Origin: JAKPAM01 sp047601745 | GTDB lineage: Bacteria > Pseudomonadota > Gammaproteobacteria > Burkholderiales > Burkholderiaceae_E | NCBI GenBank assembly: GCA_047601745.1 | Contig: JASGIS010000001.1 | Span: 4,216,001 to 4,280,000 of the forward strand | DNA: 64,000 nucleotides | Direction of reading: 5' to 3' | Position numbers and translations under genes: made by a program | Notes under the pieces: generated by a model | The model's input: the letters and a program-made list of their open reading frames with translations, nothing else | The model's database searches: none | What the model was told of the DNA's origin: nothing | Part shown: piece after piece, positions 53,327-61,832 of the stretch | Numbering within the stretch: position 1 is the first letter of the stretch | Layout of the letters: each line of letters opens with the position of its first letter

Positions 53327-54804
53327 GGCCGATCTCCGCCGGCCTGGGCCGCTTCGACGACCACGGCGCCGTCGACGCCGCGCAGCCCGAGCTTGCCCGG
53401 GTTCAGCAGGTTGCCCGGATCCAGCCCGTCCTTCAGGATCTGCAGCAGATCCATGCCGGTGTTCAGTTCGATCCGCAGCCACGGGTTGCGGAACACGCCG
53501 ACGCCGTGGTGATGGGCGATCGTCGCGCCCATCTCCAGGCAGGTGCCCTGCACCCGGTTCCACAGCGCGCGATGCAGCGGCAGCGCCCGGTCCTGCGGCA
53601 TCGGCGGAAGCCGTATGGTCATGTACTGGCACGCGCCTTCGGGGTAAGCGTGCGACCAGTGGGCGCCGAAATGCGTGCTCGGCTCGATCGCGGCGACTTC
53701 GTTCGCGAGCCGCCGATACAGGTCCGGCAGGACGCGCCAGTCGGCTGCCACTTCGATCGTGTCGTTGTAGTAGCCCTTGTCCTGCCAGGGCTTGCTCAGC
53801 GACTGGAAGCGCACCGACTCCCAGTGCGTCAGCGGGGCGTCTCTCGCTTCGATCGCGCCGTGCCGCAGGCAGATGCGGCCGGCCAGCGCATACTCGACCT
53901 CGGCCAGTTCGCGCAGGCCCGAGAACTTGAGGAGGCACAGGATCGGGTGGTGCTCGAACTCCGCGAGCCCTTCGGTGCGAAGACGGCTTTCGTGTTCGTC
54001 GTACATTCTGGCCACCTGCGGGCGCAGTTCGCTCTGCATGATCTCGCGCAGCGCCTCCAGGCCCTGCTCGAGGGTCGCGAAGCCGAACACCGCGCCGAGT
54101 TGATGTTCGGGCAGCTTCCAGATCCGTAGCGTCGCTTCGGTGATGAAGCCGAAAACGCCTTCGGAGCCGATCAGCAGATCCTTGATGCTGGGGCCGACCG
54201 AGCGCCGGGGCACCGGGCGCACGTCCAGCTCGCGGCCGTCCGCGAGAATCGCCTTCAGGCCGATCGCGATGTCCTCGATCTTGCCGAACCGCGAAGAGGC
54301 CTGGCCGGCGCCGCGGCAGGCCAGCCAGCCGCCGACGGTGGAGATCTCGATCGATTGCGGCAGGTGCCCGCAGGTGAAGCCGCGACGGTTCAGTTCCTGC
54401 TCGAAGGCCGCGCCGTTCATGCCGGCCTGAACGGTCGCGGTGCCGTTGTACTCGTCGACGGCCAGCAAGCGGTTCATCCGCTGCAGATCGACGGTCACTT
54501 CGCCGCATAGCGGCGTGACGCCGCCGAGTACGCCCGAGCCCGCGCCATAAGGAATCAGCCGCAGCGATTTCTGTACGGCGATCGTCACCACGCGCCGAAG
54601 TTCCCCAGCATCGCCGGGGCGCACGACGGCGCTGGGCAGCGTGCCGGTCAACGATCCGGTTCTGGCCATGAAGTTGCTGTAGGGCAGCTTGTCGTGGCTG
54701 TACTGCCGCCGTTCGTCGACGGAGGTCAGGACATGCGCTCGACCGCAGGCGTCCTGCAGCGCGGCCAGCGCGTCGCCGGCCAGGGGAGGGGTGTCGGGGT
54801 TCAT
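53323..54804 (-). CDS. FAD-linked oxidase, alkyldihydroxyacetonephosphate synthase-like
   Basis: 493 residues of the vanillyl-alcohol oxidase/AGPS superfamily. The FAD-binding domain has LPSAVVRPGDAGELRRVV, LIPYGAGSGVLGGVTPL and SIEISTVGGWLACRGAGQASSRFGKIED; the C-terminal domain has GATIAHHHGVGVFRNPWL, whose triple His is typical of AGPS relatives. Eukaryotic AGPS swaps an acyl for an alkyl chain on dihydroxyacetone phosphate; bacterial relatives next to polyol kinases are more likely dehydrogenases. First gene of the leftward operon; the operator at 54820 lies 16 bp from its ATG. Confidence 0.85.
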   Translation of the reverse strand: MNPDTPPLAGDALAALQDACGRAHVLTSVDERRQYSHDKLPYSNFMARTGSLTGTLPSAVVRPGDAGELRRVVTIAVQKSLRLIPYGAGSGVLGGVTPLCGEVTVDLQRMNRLLAVDEYNGTATVQAGMNGAAFEQELNRRGFTCGHLPQSIEISTVGGWLACRGAGQASSRFGKIEDIAIGLKAILADGRELDVRPVPRRSVGPSIKDLLIGSEGVFGFITEATLRIWKLPEHQLGAVFGFATLEQGLEALREIMQSELRPQVARMYDEHESRLRTEGLAEFEHHPILCLLKFSGLRELAEVEYALAGRICLRHGAIEARDAPLTHWESVRFQSLSKPWQDKGYYNDTIEVAADWRVLPDLYRRLANEVAAIEPSTHFGAHWSHAYPEGACQYMTIRLPPMPQDRALPLHRALWNRVQGTCLEMGATIAHHHGVGVFRNPWLRIELNTGMDLLQILKDGLDPGNLLNPGKLGLRGVDGAVVVEAAQAGGDRP

Positions 54805-54819
54805 CGCAGGGCACTCGCA

Positions 54820-54833
54820 TGCAAACGCTACCA
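54820..54833. promoter_or_regulatory. LacI-type operator O2 at the leftward promoter
   Basis: TGCAAACGCTACCA (reverse TGGTAGCGTTTGCA) fits the LacI pattern TGNNANCGNTNNCA at every fixed position. On the minus strand it lies directly downstream of a -10 box CATAAT (54838-54843), covering the expected transcription start of the FAD oxidase operon. Confidence 0.75.
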
Positions 54834-54861
54834 GCCGATTATGCGCGACCGTCCGGAAAAA

Positions 54862-54875
54862 TGGTAGCGAAACTC
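54862..54875. promoter_or_regulatory. Partial LacI-type operator O3
   Basis: TGGTAGCGAAACTC keeps the conserved half TGGTAGCG but not the other half. It overlaps the -35 region of the leftward promoter and may be a secondary site. Confidence 0.45.
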
Positions 54876-54974
54876 ATCATGGCTGAAAACACGTCGACCC
54901 ATGAGCTCGCGAATCGACGGCTATTTCGAAGTAAGCGGCGAATATTACGAATCAGGAACGGAAATGATCGAAAA

Positions 54975-54988
54975 TGGTAGCGTTTGCC
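54975..54988. promoter_or_regulatory. LacI-type operator O4 at the rightward ABC promoter
   Basis: TGGTAGCGTTTGCC, 58 bp upstream of the binding-protein gene, overlaps a -35-like TTGCCA (54984-54989); a -10 box TATAAC follows at 55005-55010. Together with O2 and O3 it lies in the 241-bp divergent region between the two operons, which otherwise holds no gene. Confidence 0.7.
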
Positions 54989-55045
54989 AAATCCGGATCG
55001 AACGTATAACATCGCCCGGCGATAAGACAGATCGGAGACACAACC

Positions 55046-56353
55046 ATGGCTGAGAGTCCCTTTCCGAAACGGCGTCGGCTGCTGACGGCGGGCGCCGCGC
55101 TGGGCGCGGCAACCGCGGCGCCGTTCATCCACGCGCAGCCGGCCAGGAAGATCCGGATCCTGAACGTCGAATCCCAGGTCGATTCGCTGAAGCAGTTGCG
55201 CGAGTCCTGCGCGCGCTTCACCAAGGAGACCGGCATCGAGGTCGAAATCGATACCAACTCCCTGGACGAGATGTGGGCCAAGCTGCTGGCTTCGATCCGG
55301 GCCGGCAATCCTTATGACATCGCGCAGACCGGCTTCATCGCCCACGTCTCGCTGCTGCAGGAGCAGAACGCGCTGATGCCGTTGTCGGACCTCACGAACA
55401 AGCACAAGTGGGGGCGCAACATCCTGTTCCCGATCGGCGGCGAAGTGTGGTGGTACCCGTACGACTACAACTTCTCGATGCTGAACTACCGCAAGGACCT
55501 CTACGCCGAGCAGGGCTGGAAGCCGCCGAAGACCCATGCCGAGTTCCTCAGCCATTCGAAGGCGCTGACCGACGGCAAGGGCAAGTTCGGCAGCACCTTT
55601 CCGATCGGCAACGGCGGGGCCGCGCAATGGATCACGTCGCCGTTCTTCTGGGCCGAGGGCGTCCGGCTGTTCGATGACAAGTGGAACGTGATCATCGACA
55701 GCGACGAGATCCGCCCGCGCATGGTTCGCGCGCTGGATTTCCTGGCCGAGCTGTATCCGACGATGCCGCCCGGCGTGTCGCAGGCGGGTTTCCTCGAGCC
55801 GCTCCAGGGGGTGCTCAGCGGCAACGTCGCGCATACCGGGTTCTCCGGCGCCATCGTCGAGGCGACGCTGCGCGACAAGAGCTCGCTGATCGGCAAGATC
55901 GGCCTGGCCGCTTATCCGAGCAGCGACGGATCGCATTCGGCGATCAATCACGGCTACGACGGATTCATGGTGCTGAAGTCGCGCAATTCGGACAACGCGA
56001 TGCGCTTCATGCAATGGTTCGCCGACAACGCTTATGTCGACTACATCCTGAGCCGCCCGCTGCACTTCCAGCCGCCGCGGCTGGACGTCTACGACGATGC
56101 GCGCTTCACCGGCCATCCGTGGGTGAAGGCCGCCGCCGAAGAAGTCAAGTTCATGCGCAGCGTGGCCGAGACCGATACGGTGATCATCCGTTCCATCGAC
56201 ACCGAAGGGCCGACGACCGACAAGCGGGCGGGCAAGGCCTTCGAGTCGTGGGCGTTTCCGCGGATGATCCAGGAGCGCCTGTTGCGCAAGACGCCGGCGA
56301 GCCAGTGCGTGGACATCGGCGCGAAGATCCTGCGCCAGGCCATTGCCGGCTGA
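55046..56353 (+). CDS. ABC sugar/polyol-type substrate-binding protein
   Basis: 435 residues of the family 1 extracellular solute-binding proteins. The N-terminal signal has a twin-arginine-like start (KRRRLLTAGAALGAATAAPFIHA). The mature part shows NVESQVDSLKQLRESCARFTKETGIEVEI, WWYPYDYNFSMLNYRKDLYAEQGW and GYDGFMVLKSRNSDNAMRFMQWF. First gene of a complete importer operon, with operator O4 upstream and 4 bp to the first permease. Ligand unknown; context suggests a polyol or glycerophosphoryl compound. Confidence 0.9.
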   Translation: MAESPFPKRRRLLTAGAALGAATAAPFIHAQPARKIRILNVESQVDSLKQLRESCARFTKETGIEVEIDTNSLDEMWAKLLASIRAGNPYDIAQTGFIAHVSLLQEQNALMPLSDLTNKHKWGRNILFPIGGEVWWYPYDYNFSMLNYRKDLYAEQGWKPPKTHAEFLSHSKALTDGKGKFGSTFPIGNGGAAQWITSPFFWAEGVRLFDDKWNVIIDSDEIRPRMVRALDFLAELYPTMPPGVSQAGFLEPLQGVLSGNVAHTGFSGAIVEATLRDKSSLIGKIGLAAYPSSDGSHSAINHGYDGFMVLKSRNSDNAMRFMQWFADNAYVDYILSRPLHFQPPRLDVYDDARFTGHPWVKAAAEEVKFMRSVAETDTVIIRSIDTEGPTTDKRAGKAFESWAFPRMIQERLLRKTPASQCVDIGAKILRQAIAG

Positions 56354-56357
56354 CGAC

Positions 56358-57281
56358 ATGTCCGGCGCCAACCCGGATCACGGCAGACCCAGGCGATGGG
56401 GGCGGTCGCCGACGGAGCGGGCCCTCAACGGGATGGTCGGCCTGTCCGCGCTGATCACGGCGCTGATCATCGTCGTGCCGCTGGTGATGGGAGCGGCTCT
56501 GTCGCTGTACAAGATCGAATCGTTCGCGTTCGGCGGCAGTCCGGCCTTCTCCGGGTGGGCGAACTTCGCGACGGTGCTGGGCGATCCGGATCTGTACAAC
56601 GCGGCGATCAACGGCGCCCTTTTCGCCGCCATCTCGGTATCGGTGCAAGTGGTTTTCGCGCTGGCGGTCGCGCTGTTGCTCAATCAGCGATTTCCCGGCC
56701 GCACGATGGTCCGTGCCGCCGTCGTGCTGCCGATGCTGCTGCCGGCGATCGTCGCGGTCACGGTGTTCCGCTGGATGACCGACGGCTCGATCGGGATCCT
56801 CACCGTGCTGATGCGAGGCGCGGGGCTGCCGATGATCGCCTGGGGGGAGCAGCCCGGGCCGGCGGTCGCCCAGGTGATCTTTCTCGGTTTCTGGCTGTGG
56901 GCGCCGTTCATGGTGGTCTCGATCCTCGCGGCGCTGCAGAACATCCCGGCATCGCTGTACGAGGCCGCACGGGTCGACGGGGCCGGCCGCGTCGCCCAGT
57001 TCTTCCACATCACGCTGCCGCAACTGGCCGAGGTCGTGTCGATCATCGTGCTGTTGCGAATGATCTGGGTCTTCAACAACTTCGACGTGATCTGGCTCGC
57101 CACCCGCGGCGGTCCGCTGGGGGCCACCGAGACGCTGCCTCTGCTGTCCTACCGCAAGGCCTTCCTCCAGTTCGATCTGGGGGGCGGAGCGGCGATCGCC
57201 ACGCTGTCGTTCGTGCTGCTGCTGGTCGTGGTCGTGATCGCGATGAAGATCCTGCCGATCGACCGCCAGGGCAACGAATGA
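56358..57281 (+). CDS. ABC importer permease (MalF/UgpA type)
   Basis: 307 residues from the ATG at 56358. Six spans, starting GLSALITALIIVVPLVMGAALSLY, and the EAA loop SLYEAARVDGAGRVAQFFHITLPQL. It forms the channel with the permease at 58404. Confidence 0.93.
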   Translation: MSGANPDHGRPRRWGRSPTERALNGMVGLSALITALIIVVPLVMGAALSLYKIESFAFGGSPAFSGWANFATVLGDPDLYNAAINGALFAAISVSVQVVFALAVALLLNQRFPGRTMVRAAVVLPMLLPAIVAVTVFRWMTDGSIGILTVLMRGAGLPMIAWGEQPGPAVAQVIFLGFWLWAPFMVVSILAALQNIPASLYEAARVDGAGRVAQFFHITLPQLAEVVSIIVLLRMIWVFNNFDVIWLATRGGPLGATETLPLLSYRKAFLQFDLGGGAAIATLSFVLLLVVVVIAMKILPIDRQGNE

Positions 57282-57321
57282 ACTTCCGGCTCGCGCAGCC
57301 ACCTCATCGCTAGGGCTTATC

Positions 57322-58407
57322 GTGACCGCACTCCGACTCGAGAACCTGTGCAAGCGTTTCGGCGACCAGGACGTCGTGCGCGACACGTCGCTGACCCTGG
57401 AGGGCGAATCGCTGTGCGTCTTCCTGGGCCCGTCCGGCTGCGGCAAGACCACGACGCTGCGGATGATCGCCGGGCTCGAAACCGTCACCAGCGGCAGGAT
57501 CCACATCGCCGACCAGGACGTCACGCATCTCGAGCCCAAGGATCGCGACATCGCGATGGTGTTCCAGAACTATGCGCTCTATCCGCACAAGACGGTCGCG
57601 CAGAACCTGGCGTTCGGCCTGAGGATGCGCAAGGTGGCCGCCGACGAGATCGAGCGCCGGGTGGCCAATGCTTCGGACCTGCTGGGATTGAAGTCCCTGC
57701 TGCATCGCAAGCCGCGCCAGTTGTCGGGCGGGCAGATGCAGCGCGTCGCGCTCGGCCGCGCGCTGGTGCGCGATGCCCGGATGTTCCTGCTCGACGAGCC
57801 GCTCTCGAACCTGGACGCGAAGCTGCGCGTGCAGATGCGCGAGGAGATCTGGAAGCTGCATCGACGGATCCGCAAGCCGATGATCTATGTGACCCACGAT
57901 CAGATCGAGGCGATGACGCTGGCCGAGATCGTGGTGGTGATGCACGAAGGCCGGATCGAGCAGGTCGGTACGCCGCTGGAGATCTTCGATCGTCCGAGCA
58001 CGCTGTTCGTGGCGGGCTTCATCGGCTCGCCCGAGATGAATCTGCTGTCGGCCGTTCACCAGCGAGGGGTGCTGCAGTTGGGGGCCGAGCAGATCGCACT
58101 GCCCGGCGCGATCGACGTCCAGGACGGGAGCCGGCTGCGCGTCGGCATCCGGCCCGAGCACATCCGGCTCGGCGAGCCGGGCGGCCCGCACGAGTCGCGC
58201 CTCGACCTCGGCGTCGAGGTGGTCGAACAACTCGGCACCACGACGCTGCTGGTCGGACGCTGCAACGGACAGCGCCTGCAGGTGCTGACGCCGCGTGCCG
58301 CCGTCGCGCCGGGCGAGGCCGTGGTGCTGGCCATTCCCGGGCGGCAACTGCATCTGTTCGACGAGACGACCGGTCGGCGCATCGCGACCGGCTGGGAGCA
58401 GCCATGA
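57322..58407 (+). CDS. ABC importer ATPase, UgpC/MalK type
   Basis: 361 residues, GTG start. Walker A is GPSGCGKTTTLRMIAGLE, signature LSGGQMQRVALGRALV, Walker B MFLLDEPLSNLDAKLRVQMR and switch His in YVTHDQIEAMTLA. The C-terminal TOBE/OB extension (RVGIRPEHIRLGEPGG) marks the UgpC/MalK group. Besides its own operon it may power the UgpBAE-like importer at 41-44 kb, which has no ATPase. It overlaps the next permease by 4 bp. Confidence 0.95.
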   Translation: MTALRLENLCKRFGDQDVVRDTSLTLEGESLCVFLGPSGCGKTTTLRMIAGLETVTSGRIHIADQDVTHLEPKDRDIAMVFQNYALYPHKTVAQNLAFGLRMRKVAADEIERRVANASDLLGLKSLLHRKPRQLSGGQMQRVALGRALVRDARMFLLDEPLSNLDAKLRVQMREEIWKLHRRIRKPMIYVTHDQIEAMTLAEIVVVMHEGRIEQVGTPLEIFDRPSTLFVAGFIGSPEMNLLSAVHQRGVLQLGAEQIALPGAIDVQDGSRLRVGIRPEHIRLGEPGGPHESRLDLGVEVVEQLGTTTLLVGRCNGQRLQVLTPRAAVAPGEAVVLAIPGRQLHLFDETTGRRIATGWEQP

Positions 58408-59246
58408 ACGCCGTCGGACCCCGCCGATCGCTGATCGGTCGTGCATTGCTGTGGTTGGCGATCGCCGCGCTGGTCATCTATTCGGTGTTTCCGCTGTATT
58501 GGGCGCTGTTGACCAGCCTGAGGACGGACGAGGCGATCGCCGGCTCGATCTCGCTGATTCCCCGCGATCTGACTTTCGAGCAGTACGGCAAGCTGTTCGA
58601 CGTCTACGCGTTCGGGCAACAGTACGAGAACTCGGCGTTCGTGGCCGCGGTGACCACGGTGATCACCCTGGTCCTGTCGACCTTCGTCGCCTACGCGGTG
58701 GCGCGGCGGCGTTTCAAGGGGCGTCGGCTGCTGGTCATCGGCATGCTGTTCTCTTACATGTTCCCGCCGCTGCTGACGCTGATCCCGTTGTACGTGCTGA
58801 TGGTGATGGCGGGCCTGGCCGACACCCGGATGGCGCTGGTGATCTCGCATCTGTCGGTCACGATGCCGTTGGGGATCTGGCTGTTGTGGGGCTTCTTCTC
58901 CACGCTGCCGTTCGAGCTGGAAGAGGCGGCGATGATCGACGGCTGCTCTCGCCTGGGGGCGTTCCTGCGGGTGATCCTGCCGCTCGCGGTGCCCGGGCTC
59001 ATCACGGTCGGCATCTTCACGTTTCTGATATCGTGGAACGACTTCACCCATGCGTTGGTGATGGTCAACTCCGACAGCGTCAAGACGCTGCCGCTCGGCG
59101 TGGCCTCGTTGCAGGGGGCGTTCGCGAGCGCCTGGGGCCTGATGATGGCCTCGGCGGTCATGATCGTCGCCCCTTTGCTGGTCGCCTTCATCTTCCTGAA
59201 TCGCTTCTTCATCCAGGGATTGTCGGGAGGCGCGATGAAGGGTTAG
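58404..59246 (+). CDS. ABC importer permease (MalG/UgpE type)
   Basis: 280 residues with six spans, beginning ALLWLAIAALVIYSVFPLYWALLTSLRTDEAI; the EAA loop is ELEEAAMIDGCSRLGAFLRVILPL. The start overlaps the ATPase stop (ATGA). A 36-bp gap leads to the phosphodiesterase gene. Confidence 0.93.
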   Translation: MNAVGPRRSLIGRALLWLAIAALVIYSVFPLYWALLTSLRTDEAIAGSISLIPRDLTFEQYGKLFDVYAFGQQYENSAFVAAVTTVITLVLSTFVAYAVARRRFKGRRLLVIGMLFSYMFPPLLTLIPLYVLMVMAGLADTRMALVISHLSVTMPLGIWLLWGFFSTLPFELEEAAMIDGCSRLGAFLRVILPLAVPGLITVGIFTFLISWNDFTHALVMVNSDSVKTLPLGVASLQGAFASAWGLMMASAVMIVAPLLVAFIFLNRFFIQGLSGGAMKG

Positions 59247-59282
59247 CAGGCGCCGCATTGCCGTCGGCGCGCCTCGAAAGGA

Positions 59283-60083
59283 ATGTCCATGTCGTCCTCC
59301 AGCACCGCGTCGCCGTCGTCGATCCGCGCCGCCTGGGCCGCCGTCGGCCGAGGCCATTGGCCTTACCCGCGCTGGATCGCGCATCGCGGCGCCGGCCGGC
59401 TCGCACCCGAGAACACGCTGGCCGCGATGCGGGTCGGCGCCGCGCGCGGATACCGGATGTTCGAGTTCGATGCCAAGCTCAGCGGCGACGGCACGCTGAT
59501 CCTGATGCATGACGACACCCTCGACCGCACGACCTCGGGCCGCGCGAGGGTGTCGGCCCGCGCGCTCGGCGACATGATGAAGCTCGATGCCGGCGGCTGG
59601 TTCTCGCCCGAGTTCGCCGGCGAAGGGATTCCGACGCTGTGGCGCGTCGGCACCTGGCTGATCGCCAACGGATTGGCCGGCAACATCGAGATCAAGCCCT
59701 GTCCCGGACGCGAGGCCGAAACCGGCGCCGCGGTGGCGATCGAGGCTGCCTGCCTGTGGCAGTCGACGAGCACGCCGCCTCTGCTGTCGTCGTTCTCGCC
59801 GGTCGCGCTCGACGCCGCTCGCCGCTGCGTGCCGGAGTTGCCGCGCGCGCTGCTGCTCGATGCGATCGCCGACGACTGGCTCGAGCGTTGCCGCGCGCTC
59901 GACTGCGTGGCCGTCGACGTCCAATACCGGCTGCTGACCGCCGATTTCATCGCCGCCGCGCACGCCGCCGGCTTGAAGGTGCTGTGCTACACGATGAACG
60001 ATCCGGAGCGCGGCTCGCTGCTGTGCGACTGGGGCATCGACGGGATGATCACCGACCGGATCGACGTGCTCGGCCCGGCCTGA
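59283..60083 (+). CDS. ugpQ: Glycerophosphodiester phosphodiesterase (UgpQ-like)
   Basis: 266 residues without a signal peptide, so cytoplasmic. GDPD motifs are WIAHRGAGRLAPENTLAAMR (catalytic His), FEFDAKLSGDGTLILMHDDTLDRTT (metal Glu/Asp and second His), NIEIKPCPGRE and LLSSFSPVALDAAR. It releases sn-glycerol-3-phosphate and an alcohol from glycerophosphodiesters. As last gene of the ABC operon it suggests that the imported compound is a glycerophosphodiester. It converges on imuB with 24 bp between the stops. Confidence 0.93.
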   Translation: MSMSSSSTASPSSIRAAWAAVGRGHWPYPRWIAHRGAGRLAPENTLAAMRVGAARGYRMFEFDAKLSGDGTLILMHDDTLDRTTSGRARVSARALGDMMKLDAGGWFSPEFAGEGIPTLWRVGTWLIANGLAGNIEIKPCPGREAETGAAVAIEAACLWQSTSTPPLLSSFSPVALDAARRCVPELPRALLLDAIADDWLERCRALDCVAVDVQYRLLTADFIAAAHAAGLKVLCYTMNDPERGSLLCDWGIDGMITDRIDVLGPA

Positions 60084-60107
60084 TGCGGACGGCTGCGGAC
60101 GCTGCCC

Positions 60108-61808
60108 TCAGCCGTAGCGGCCCTGCATGAACCAGCCCGATCCCGACGCCGGATCGGGCATGCGCTCGCGGTAGATCCAGTACATCGCATGCTGCTCGTC
60201 CTCGGCGACGAAGTAGTCGCGCTGAACGAGCCGGCCATCCCACCAGCCGGTCTCGATGCGCTCGGGGCCGGCCAGCAGACGCAGCGGTCCGCGCCAGTGG
60301 GGCCGCACGCCGTGTTCGTGCAGCGCGATCGGCTGCTCGAACAGCCACAACGGACGAGGCAGCGCGAAGCGCGCCGGCGGCGGCGCCGCGCCGGTGCTCG
60401 TGCCGTTACCCGTGCTCGTGCCGCCGCTCGTGCTCGTGCCGCCGCCCGTGCTCATGCCGCCACCCGTGCTCATGCCGCCACCCGTGCGGCCGACTGCCGG
60501 GCGCGACGCCGGCGTGCGACGAGGATCGAGACGAGGGTCGCGAGGAGCGCGAAAATCACGAGAATCCCGCCGCTCCGCGAGCGCCAGCGCCTCGAGCCGC
60601 TGCGCCGACTCCGGGCGATGATCGTCGACGAGGACGAGCCGCTGGACGCTGTCTTCGCCGAGACGAGCCTGCAGGGTTTCGACCAGCCGGCCGAGTTCGT
60701 CCTCGCGGGGCCCCGAGGACAGGAACAGCGGCTGCGTGGCGGCCGCCAGCGGCTCCGGCTCGTCGCAGTGCAGGCGCAGGCCCTGCGCGGGGGCGAGCAG
60801 CGGCGTGACGGCGAGCCGCTCGCGCAGCAGCGACATCAGGCGATCGGCGTCGCGGGTCGGTTCGGCGGTTCGCAGCGGCAGCCGCGTCGGCGCGAGCGTC
60901 TCGTGTTCGACCTGCAGTTCGCAGCGATCGGTACCGGCATGCAGCGCGCGCAGCCAATGCGTCAACGGCAGCAGCAGACGGCGCGCCGCGAACAGCAGGG
61001 CCTCGGCATGGTGGACCGGGGCCGGCAGTTCCAGGCGGGTGTCGAAGCATCGCGGCAGCTCGAATAACGCCTGAGGATCGGGCAGGCGTCCGTGCGCGCG
61101 ATCCAGTTCGTCGAGCAGCGCCTGTCCGAAGCGGCGCGCCAGGCCCGGGCGCGGCAGGCGTTCGAGATCGCCGACGGTCCGGCAGCCGACGGCCCGCAAG
61201 ATCTCGAGATGGGGGCGAGCGCCGGCGAGCAGCGCCAGCGGCAGCGATGCCAGCCCGCTTGCCCACTGCGGGCGACCCGGCAGGCGGCGGTCGCGCTGCT
61301 CGCCTGCCAACAGCCATGCCGCGGTCGGCGTCGGCGCGATGCCGATCGCGGCGGACACGCCCTGGTCCGCGATCGCCTGCCGGACTCGTCCGATCAGCGC
61401 ATCCAGCCCGTCGAACAGGCGCAGGCTGGGCGCGACCTCCAGCAGCAATCCGTAGGTCTCGTGATCGTCACCGCGCCGCGCCGCGCCGGGGCCGCGCAGG
61501 CTGATCGTCGGCGTGAATGGCGACACGCCGAGCGCCAGGCGCCGCAGTCCATGCCGCTCGCGCGGCGGTGATCGATCGATCAGACGCAGATCGGGGGCGA
61601 TCGCCTGGGCGACCGCGCGCCGCATCCCCGGTTCGACACCGCGCTGCCGTGCCGGATCATTCACATGCAGGATCTGCCGCGCGTCGGCGATGGCCAACGC
61701 CGACGGCGCCTGTCCGCCGCGGCCGCCGCTCGGTTCGACGATCTCCAGCGGCAGCTCGGGCAGGCACAGACCGAGCCAGATCTCGGAGTGATGGGGACGC
61801 GCAGCCAT
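60108..61808 (-). CDS. imuB: ImuB, Y-family polymerase-like SOS mutasome protein
   Basis: 566 residues. It starts IWLGLCLPELPLEIV where active Y-family polymerases have the first catalytic Asp, and has GLLLEVAPSLRLFDG in place of SIDEAFLD, so the metal-binding acids are missing, as is normal for ImuB. QPLFL near residue 360 is a probable beta-clamp motif. A hexapeptide repeat (GGGMST type) precedes the conserved C-terminal block RFALPRPLWLFEQPIALHEHG and DYFVAEDEQHAMYWIYRER. It links DnaE2 and ImuA to the clamp in lesion bypass. It starts 24 bp after imuA ends. Confidence 0.93.
   Translation of the reverse strand: MAARPHHSEIWLGLCLPELPLEIVEPSGGRGGQAPSALAIADARQILHVNDPARQRGVEPGMRRAVAQAIAPDLRLIDRSPPRERHGLRRLALGVSPFTPTISLRGPGAARRGDDHETYGLLLEVAPSLRLFDGLDALIGRVRQAIADQGVSAAIGIAPTPTAAWLLAGEQRDRRLPGRPQWASGLASLPLALLAGARPHLEILRAVGCRTVGDLERLPRPGLARRFGQALLDELDRAHGRLPDPQALFELPRCFDTRLELPAPVHHAEALLFAARRLLLPLTHWLRALHAGTDRCELQVEHETLAPTRLPLRTAEPTRDADRLMSLLRERLAVTPLLAPAQGLRLHCDEPEPLAAATQPLFLSSGPREDELGRLVETLQARLGEDSVQRLVLVDDHRPESAQRLEALALAERRDSRDFRAPRDPRLDPRRTPASRPAVGRTGGGMSTGGGMSTGGGTSTSGGTSTGNGTSTGAAPPPARFALPRPLWLFEQPIALHEHGVRPHWRGPLRLLAGPERIETGWWDGRLVQRDYFVAEDEQHAMYWIYRERMPDPASGSGWFMQGRYG
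60394..60483. repeat. 18-bp tandem repeat (5 units) in imuB
   Basis: Units GTGCTCGTGCCGCCGCCC and GTGCTCATGCCGCCACCC on the plus strand, in strict 18-bp phase. They encode GGGMST/GGGTST hexapeptides in the linker before the conserved C-terminal domain of ImuB. The last two units are identical. Confidence 0.9.
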
Positions 61809-61832
61809 GATGCGATGCCGGAGCCGGCGGGC

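Noticed and set aside
19231..56045. Recurring CGCTTATG as a possible DNA uptake sequence
   Set aside because: The roughly ten copies I noticed fall inside genes as Ala-Tyr codon pairs on the coding strand; more likely codon-pair usage, though a genome count was not possible.
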